In this document: positions 6,420-9,895 of the stretch, piece by piece
Position numbering within the stretch: the stretch's first letter is position 1
How the letters are laid out: each line of letters begins with the position of its first letter
NCBI GenBank assembly: GCA_012729935.1
Contig: JAAYBY010000317.1
Span: 1-9,895, forward strand
DNA length: 9,895 nt
Reading direction: 5' to 3'
Origin: Clostridiaceae bacterium
Lineage (GTDB): Bacteria; Bacillota; Clostridia; Saccharofermentanales; UBA5734
Translations under genes and position numbers: made by a program
Notes under the pieces: generated by a model
Told to the model about the DNA's origin: nothing
The model's input: only the letters and a program-made list of their open reading frames with translations
Database searches by the model: none

Positions 6420-8102
6420 TCATCTTACCTCCGTCTGAGTGTCGGCTTCGCTCGAAGCCTTCGCCACAAAAGATGCTTCCTCGGCAGCTTTAAGAAAAGC
6501 TGTGAAAAGCGGGTGTGGCCGGATGGGACGCGACCGGAATTCCGGGTGATACACAACACCAATATACCAGGGGTGATCCGCAACTTCGACAGCTTCGACC
6601 AGACGTTCATCCGGAGACAGTCCGGCGAACACAAGACCTGCTTCTGCAAGAACATCGCGATAAGCCGAATTGAATTCCCACCGGTGATGATGTCGTTCGT
6701 CGACTGTCTGAGTGCAGTAGGCGGCCGCCAGCCGGGTATCTGGTTGAATCCGGCACGGACAGGCACCTGAACGCATCGGCATTTGGATGGTGTTTAAGAG
6801 CACTGACGATGTTAAATCGTTATTCGTTTCACTATTTGGCAAGGTGAACAGGGGGGTGCACGCAGTTTCAGACTCTGCCGAATGAGCGTCTTCCAGTCCT
6901 GCCCGGTTCCGAGCGAATGCGACTGTCGCCATTTGCATACCAAGGCCGATCCCCAGCATGGGTTTTCCGCTGTCAAGCGCATAAGCCGCGGCCTGTATCA
7001 TGCCGGCCATGCCTCGCGGTCCAAATCCACCCGGTATGATGAAAGCTGCCACATCTGATAGTAAATCTGCTGTTTGTTCAGCATCCGTCAGGTCTTCAGC
7101 ATCGACCCATTTGACATCAGCCTTGACACCGTTGGCAATCCCTGCATGACGCAAGGATTCAAGAACACTGATATATGCATCCTGCAAAGCCAGATATTTT
7201 CCGACAAGCGCGATACGAATCGGTTTGGTGGCAACACGGTCTTTGACGATCAGCGACTGCCACTGAGATAAATCTGCCGGCCGATCCGGATCAACCGGCA
7301 GCGACAATTTTCGAATGACTTCTTTTGCCAGTCCTTCTGCCTCCAGGGTGAGCGGCAGATGATAAACCGTTTCAACATCGATGTTTTGAATGACACATGA
7401 TTTCTCAACATTGCAGTAAAGGGCAATTTTGCTAATCACATCATCGTCCAGCGGTTTCTCACAGCGGCAGACGAGGATATCTGGTTGAATGCCCAGTGAT
7501 CTGAGTTTCTGAACACTGTGTTGAGTCGGTTTTGTTTTGGTTTCGCCTGAACTTCTCAGGTACGGTATCAGCGTCACATGGATAAAGAGGACATTTTCGT
7601 GACCGACCTCGTAGCTGATCTGACGGATCGCCTCCATATACGGTGTACTCTCCATATCACCAACTGTTCCGCCGACTTCAGCAATGAGAACGTCCGGTTG
7701 ATTTAACCGGTCTTCCTGGTAGATATGCTTTTTAATTTCATTAATAATATGAGGAACAACCTGAACGGTTGTTCCGCTGAAACCGCCTTCTCTTTCACGC
7801 TGCAGTATGTCGCGATAGATCATGCCGGTTGTGATGTCGCAGGTAGAGTCCAGATTGGTATCCGTAAACCGTTCATAATGTCCGATATCAAGATCTGTCT
7901 CTGCACCGTCATCGGTAATGAATACCTCACCATGCTGAGTCGGACTCATCAGTCCGGGATCGATATTGATATAAGGATCAAATTTCTGATTCAGGACATT
8001 CAGGCCACGTGCTTTCAGAAGACAACCAAGCGTAGCGGCCGTGATCCCTTTTCCGATGCCGGAAACCACTCCGCCTGTAACAAATATATACTTTGTTGCC
8101 AT
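6420..8102 (-). CDS. pyrG: CTP synthase with glutaminase nucleophile replaced (Cys to Gly)
   Basis: Makes CTP from UTP and ATP; normal enzymes take nitrogen from glutamine through a C-terminal class I amidotransferase domain. The protein has 560 residues (E. coli 545). The synthetase half (about 1-268) looks intact: GGVVSGIGKG P-loop, QKFDPYINIDPG, HGEVFITDDGAETD, the metal-site Glu in EVGGTVGDMES, and GETKTKPTQHSV. The glutaminase half keeps the oxyanion loop PGGFGPRG (357-364) and the HPE pair (His519, Glu521), but the nucleophile elbow reads GIGLGMQ, so the catalytic Cys is Gly386 (codon GGC). The usual GGTMRLG is MPMRSG, STEF is SAES, and QFHPEF is VYHPEF. The C-terminus has an Ala/Glu-rich tail of about 20 residues. 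The frame is unbroken. Start ATG 8100-8102 follows AAGGGG by 7 nt. I infer an ammonia-dependent CTP synthase; family identity is certain. Confidence 0.95.
   Translation of the reverse strand: MATKYIFVTGGVVSGIGKGITAATLGCLLKARGLNVLNQKFDPYINIDPGLMSPTQHGEVFITDDGAETDLDIGHYERFTDTNLDSTCDITTGMIYRDILQREREGGFSGTTVQVVPHIINEIKKHIYQEDRLNQPDVLIAEVGGTVGDMESTPYMEAIRQISYEVGHENVLFIHVTLIPYLRSSGETKTKPTQHSVQKLRSLGIQPDILVCRCEKPLDDDVISKIALYCNVEKSCVIQNIDVETVYHLPLTLEAEGLAKEVIRKLSLPVDPDRPADLSQWQSLIVKDRVATKPIRIALVGKYLALQDAYISVLESLRHAGIANGVKADVKWVDAEDLTDAEQTADLLSDVAAFIIPGGFGPRGMAGMIQAAAYALDSGKPMLGIGLGMQMATVAFARNRAGLEDAHSAESETACTPLFTLPNSETNNDLTSSVLLNTIQMPMRSGACPCRIQPDTRLAAAYCTQTVDERHHHRWEFNSAYRDVLAEAGLVFAGLSPDERLVEAVEVADHPWYIGVVYHPEFRSRPIRPHPLFTAFLKAAEEASFVAKASSEADTQTEVR
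6428..6432 (-). promoter_or_regulatory. guaB ribosome-binding site inside the pyrG 3' end
   Basis: GGAGG on the minus strand, 9 nt before the guaB ATG and within the last codons of pyrG. With pyrG TGA at 6422-6420 and guaB ATG at 6418-6416, ribosomes ending pyrG stop on top of the guaB start. Confidence 0.75.
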
Positions 8103-8131
8103 TTGATATCCCCTTCCGGTTTCTGGTCAGC

Positions 8132-8166
8132 ACACAGCGCAGTTCATATGGTCGGCCAGACTGTGT
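8132..8166 (-). other. Inverted repeat in the pyrG leader
   Basis: ACACAG (8132-8137) and CTGTGT (8161-8166) are perfect 6-bp inverted repeats in the predicted pyrG 5' leader, with a loop of 23 nt. No U-tract follows, so this is not an attenuator of the classical kind. It may be chance. Confidence 0.25.
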
Positions 8167-8181
8167 CAATGATTACATGAT

Positions 8182-8211
8182 ATTGTAAGGAGAAAAGCCC
8201 CCGAATGTCAA
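8182..8211 (-). promoter_or_regulatory. Sigma-A promoter for pyrG-guaB-greA
   Basis: On the minus strand: consensus -35 TTGACA (8211-8206), 18 nt, -10 TACAAT (8187-8182). The predicted start near 8175 gives a leader of about 73 nt. The -35 box lies in the loop of the thiT terminator hairpin, and the spacer is its distal stem arm. The initial transcript has no G-run, so the reiterative-G control known for B. subtilis pyrG is not expected. Confidence 0.65.
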
Positions 8212-8229
8212 CAGACAAGGAGGCTTTTC
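8192..8229 (-). terminator. Terminator hairpin after thiT
   Basis: On the minus strand GAAAAGCCTCC pairs with GGGGGCTTTTC, an 11-bp stem with one T-G wobble. The 16-nt loop can fold further (TGTC/GACA). The distal arm runs through TTTTC into TCCTT, a modest U-tract. It lies about 65 nt past the thiT stop. Because the stem has A4 on one arm and T4 on the other, it may also work on the plus strand. Confidence 0.7.
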
Positions 8230-8295
8230 CATGATTATCGTCGATTCTGTCTAATTGTTTCTCTCTGCGTCACATCTTCGTCGCACTTTCCATCG

Positions 8296-8913
8296 CTATA
8301 AACCATTTCGTTTGCGTAATGAACGGAAGATAATCACCAGCGGCAGGAGCAGGATCGTTGTGATAATGGCCTCAGGCAGCATATACGTGCCATTATACAG
8401 GATCGAATAAACCCAGGGGTTCATACCTGCCTCCTCAGCATATGAATAGTAGAAGATAACGCCGGACAGCAGGTGGCTAACCGTGCGCCCTGCCATCCCG
8501 ATCCAAATCGCAATGATAAATCTAGGGATACTGATCATGCCCATTCGCATCAGGATGTTTCGCTCTGAAGTACGGATCTGCTTTTTCGCTGCGAAGAATC
8601 CGGCAAGACCTAAAAGTCCGAAAGCCAGCGGATAATCCAGGAAAACAGATGCCCAGTGTGCAGCAAAAGGCGCAACGATAAACTGCAGCATGCCATGTAC
8701 AAGGCCGATACCGATTCCCCAGGCGGGGCCGAAAGCAAGTGCACAGAAAATAATCGGCAGCATGGATGCTGGCGTTATGGTGCCGCCCTGTGGCATACGG
8801 TAAATGGTAAACATCGACAAAATTGTTGACAACGCGATGGCCATTCCACCACATGCGATTGCCAGAATCGTTTCTCGAGTTTGTCTCAAAGCAACGGGGT
8901 TTGATTGAGTCAT
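8296..8913 (-). CDS. thiT: Thiamine ECF transporter S component ThiT
   Basis: Substrate-binding membrane subunit that captures thiamine and works with a shared ECF module (EcfT and two ATPases encoded elsewhere). The protein has 205 residues, mostly hydrophobic with about six membrane segments. ThiT-family marks are MPQGGTITPASMLPI (40-54), LDYPLAFGLLG (92-102), and the thiamine-site region from His147 (SHLLSGVIF) through WVYSILYNGTYMLPE (167-181), where Tyr169 and Asn174 fit the known ligand-contacting Tyr and Asn. The frame is open to an ATG at 8940, but the ATG at 8911-8913 follows GGAGGTGAT (8918-8926) directly and is preferred. A TPP riboswitch and terminator precede it, which agrees with thiamine uptake and predicts repression when TPP is plentiful. 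A terminator follows, so it is probably monocistronic. Confidence 0.94.
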   Translation of the reverse strand: MTQSNPVALRQTRETILAIACGGMAIALSTILSMFTIYRMPQGGTITPASMLPIIFCALAFGPAWGIGIGLVHGMLQFIVAPFAAHWASVFLDYPLAFGLLGLAGFFAAKKQIRTSERNILMRMGMISIPRFIIAIWIGMAGRTVSHLLSGVIFYYSYAEEAGMNPWVYSILYNGTYMLPEAIITTILLLPLVIIFRSLRKRNGL

Positions 8914-8974
8914 ACGAATCACCTCCAAAAATACGTTCAAGCTGTTTCAGAAAGCTTACTGGCGGATCCGCAAC

Positions 8975-9014
8975 AAAAAAGCTTTCCGTCAGCCGGTCGG
9001 ACTGTCGGAAAGCT
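8975..9014 (-). terminator. Riboswitch-controlled terminator upstream of thiT
   Basis: AGCTTTCCG (9014-9006) pairs perfectly with CGGAAAGCT (8988-8980) on the minus strand, with CAG/CTG extending the stem inside across an A-A mismatch, followed by a run of T. It sits between the TPP aptamer and the thiT start. CTTTCCG in its first arm (9012-9006) can instead pair with CGGAGGG at the 3' end of the aptamer (9039-9033), giving an antiterminator. Confidence 0.85.
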
Positions 9015-9031
9015 GATCAGGCTTAAGATAG

Positions 9032-9115
9032 TCCCTCCGCCGGCATTATCCGGTTCAGGTTATAGGGTCGATGCCTTCAGGCATCCTCTCAGCCAGCTTT
9101 CGCCAGCTCCCCTCG
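9032..9115 (-). ncRNA. TPP riboswitch (THI element) controlling thiT
   Basis: On the minus strand the conserved TPP aptamer elements appear in order: GAGGGG, a P3 stem AGCTGGC / GCTGGCT closed by a GAAA tetraloop, the CTGAGAGG core, an extra hairpin GATGCC-TGAA-GGCATC, GACCC pairing with the GGGG (P2), then ACCTGAACCGGATAATGCCGG (in part) and GGAGGGA. It binds thiamine pyrophosphate. With the terminator just downstream, TPP binding should end transcription before thiT. I do not see an obvious strong P1 helix; the predicted transcript starts only a few nt upstream of the core. Confidence 0.95.
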
Positions 9116-9126
9116 TTTGTCATTCC

Positions 9127-9155
9127 ATTATAGCGCCATTGGTCTCAAAGATCAA
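9127..9155 (-). promoter_or_regulatory. Sigma-A promoter for the riboswitch-thiT transcript
   Basis: On the minus strand: -35 TTGATC (9155-9150), exactly 17 nt, and a perfect -10 TATAAT (9132-9127). The predicted start near 9120 puts the riboswitch at the very 5' end of the RNA. The -35 box lies just 3 nt past the stop codon of the upstream peptidase gene. Confidence 0.8.
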
Positions 9156-9158
9156 CCG

Positions 9159-9895
9159 CTATCGCATAAGCGACTCGATTTCCTCAGCCTCTCTCGGGAT
9201 ATCGTTCGACAAAATCGTACAGCCTGTTTCTGTGACAATAACATCATCTTCAATTCTCATACCCATTCGCTTCTCGGGAATGTAGATGCCCGGTTCGACC
9301 GTCAGAACCATACCCGGCAGCAGTTTTGCCTCCCGATCAGACACATCATGGACATCAAGCCCCAGATGATGGGATACATTGTGCCAGAAATACCGGGTAA
9401 CCGGTTCATCTTTTTCGATCCAGCCAACATCCAGAAGACCCTCCAACGCAGTCTGTCGGCAGGCTTCATTGATTTCAGCCAGTGTAATACCCGGTCGTAT
9501 TGTGGCAAAGGCCGTCTCCTGGCATTGGCGGACAATCGCATATAAGGCCCGTTCGTTGTCCGAAAACCGACCGCTGGCCGGGAAAACACGCGAAATATCT
9601 GCACAGAGGCCTGCGACGCGCGCACCGACATCAATCTGGACAAGATCCCCGGATTTGATCGATCCGAACGGATGCATGTGGTGCAGGCAAAACAGGTTGT
9701 CACCGCTGGCCACGATAGACGGAAACGCAGGTTCCAGACAGCCGGACGATGCCAGAACATGGGCAAATTCAGCCCAGAGGTGGTATTCTTTCAGGCCAGG
9801 TTCAAGGCGGCGGAGCATGGCCCGAATACCTTCATCGGTCAGTTGTATGGCTTTTTTGATCATCTCAATTTCGTCATAGTGCTTAATCATACGCA
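9159..9895 (-). CDS. M24-family aminopeptidase (PepP-like), C-terminal catalytic domain, cut by window edge
   Basis: Metallopeptidase of the pita-bread fold; aminopeptidase P relatives remove an N-terminal residue that precedes proline, using two metal ions. About 245 residues are visible, covering nearly the whole catalytic domain. The expected metal ligands are present (numbered from the first visible Met): Asp87 in IDVGA, Asp98 in ADISR, His174 in SHHLGLDVHD, Glu199 in TVEPG and Glu214 in RIEDD. The SHxLGLDVHD block is typical of PepP rather than methionine aminopeptidase. The frame remains open at the right edge. The Met at 9888-9890 is not taken as the start: it has no Shine-Dalgarno in view, and the segment R-MIKHYDEIEMIKKA matches the linker that follows the N-terminal domain in PepP proteins. 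The real start is therefore probably several hundred bases beyond the window. No clear terminator lies between it and the thiT promoter. Confidence 0.88.
   Translation of the reverse strand, partial: RMIKHYDEIEMIKKAIQLTDEGIRAMLRRLEPGLKEYHLWAEFAHVLASSGCLEPAFPSIVASGDNLFCLHHMHPFGSIKSGDLVQIDVGARVAGLCADISRVFPASGRFSDNERALYAIVRQCQETAFATIRPGITLAEINEACRQTALEGLLDVGWIEKDEPVTRYFWHNVSHHLGLDVHDVSDREAKLLPGMVLTVEPGIYIPEKRMGMRIEDDVIVTETGCTILSNDIPREAEEIESLMR

Noticed and set aside
6420..8102. pyrG as a pseudogene or frameshifted gene, given the altered glutaminase half.
   Set aside because: The frame is open over 560 codons, recognisable motifs continue to the C-terminus (HPEF, HPLFTAFLKAA), and the synthetase half looks intact, so it is a coding gene with an altered domain.
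8103..8169. A second TTGACA on the minus strand (8169-8164) as an additional pyrG promoter.
   Set aside because: The only -10-like hexamer, TATGAA, is at 15-nt spacing; the upstream TTGACA-18-TACAAT promoter is clearly better.
8102..8175. Reiterative-G attenuation of pyrG as in B. subtilis.
   Set aside because: The predicted start region has no G-run, and the leader has no hairpin followed by a U-tract.
7725..8180. A 151-codon open frame on the plus strand opposite the pyrG 5' half, and similar long plus-strand frames opposite guaB and the M24 gene.
   Set aside because: They are antisense to strongly conserved genes, have no recognisable motifs or ribosome sites, and are expected by-products of the real minus-strand genes.
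1..9895. CRISPR arrays, insertion sequences, tRNA or rRNA genes, prophage or defence modules.
   Set aside because: No regularly spaced repeats, transposase motifs, terminal inverted repeats, or tRNA or rRNA signatures were seen on either strand; the genes are housekeeping or well-known families.

Overview
The window reads as a compact, mostly housekeeping stretch of a Bacillota (Firmicutes) chromosome, most likely a clostridium-like lineage with mid-range GC. Supporting signs are strong Shine-Dalgarno sequences (GGAGG, AGGAGG, GGAGGTGAT), extended -10 promoters (TGnTACAAT, TGnTAAAAT), intrinsic terminators with U-tracts, a ThiT-type ECF thiamine transporter behind a TPP riboswitch, greA next to lysS, a small stand-alone Smr-domain protein, and an IMP dehydrogenase of the clostridial / Tritrichomonas foetus type. 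I cannot name the species. No mobile element, CRISPR array, tRNA or rRNA is visible.

Layout from right to left, because nearly all genes are on the minus strand. (1) 9159-9895: the C-terminal catalytic part of an M24 aminopeptidase (PepP-like), cut by the window edge. (2) 8296-9155: a sigma-A promoter, a TPP riboswitch, an intrinsic terminator, and thiT, which ends in a strong terminator hairpin. (3) 4371-8211: a promoter whose -35 box lies in the loop of that hairpin, then pyrG, guaB (1 nt after pyrG) and greA. (4) 1704-4358: an internal promoter and hairpin-bearing leader, lysS, and a membrane protein with a degenerate J domain. (5) 966-1694: the only plus-strand gene, an RsuA-family pseudouridine synthase, convergent with the J-like gene. 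(6) 463-875: a stand-alone Smr-domain gene with its own promoter and terminator. (7) 1-309: the start of a family-4 uracil-DNA glycosylase with its own promoter.

pyrG and guaB make the committed enzymes for CTP and for guanine nucleotides. They sit beside a transcript-cleavage factor and a tRNA synthetase, so the cluster links nucleotide supply to transcription and translation. The thiamine transporter is a separate unit switched off by TPP.

Most of the window is ordinary. The clear exception is pyrG. Its synthetase (amidoligase) half looks intact, but in the glutaminase half the catalytic cysteine of the GxCLGMQ nucleophile elbow is glycine (residue 386), and several neighbouring conserved glutaminase motifs are eroded. 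This predicts a CTP synthase that cannot use glutamine and depends on free ammonia. I regard it as the best lead here. I found no evidence for a wholly new multi-gene system.
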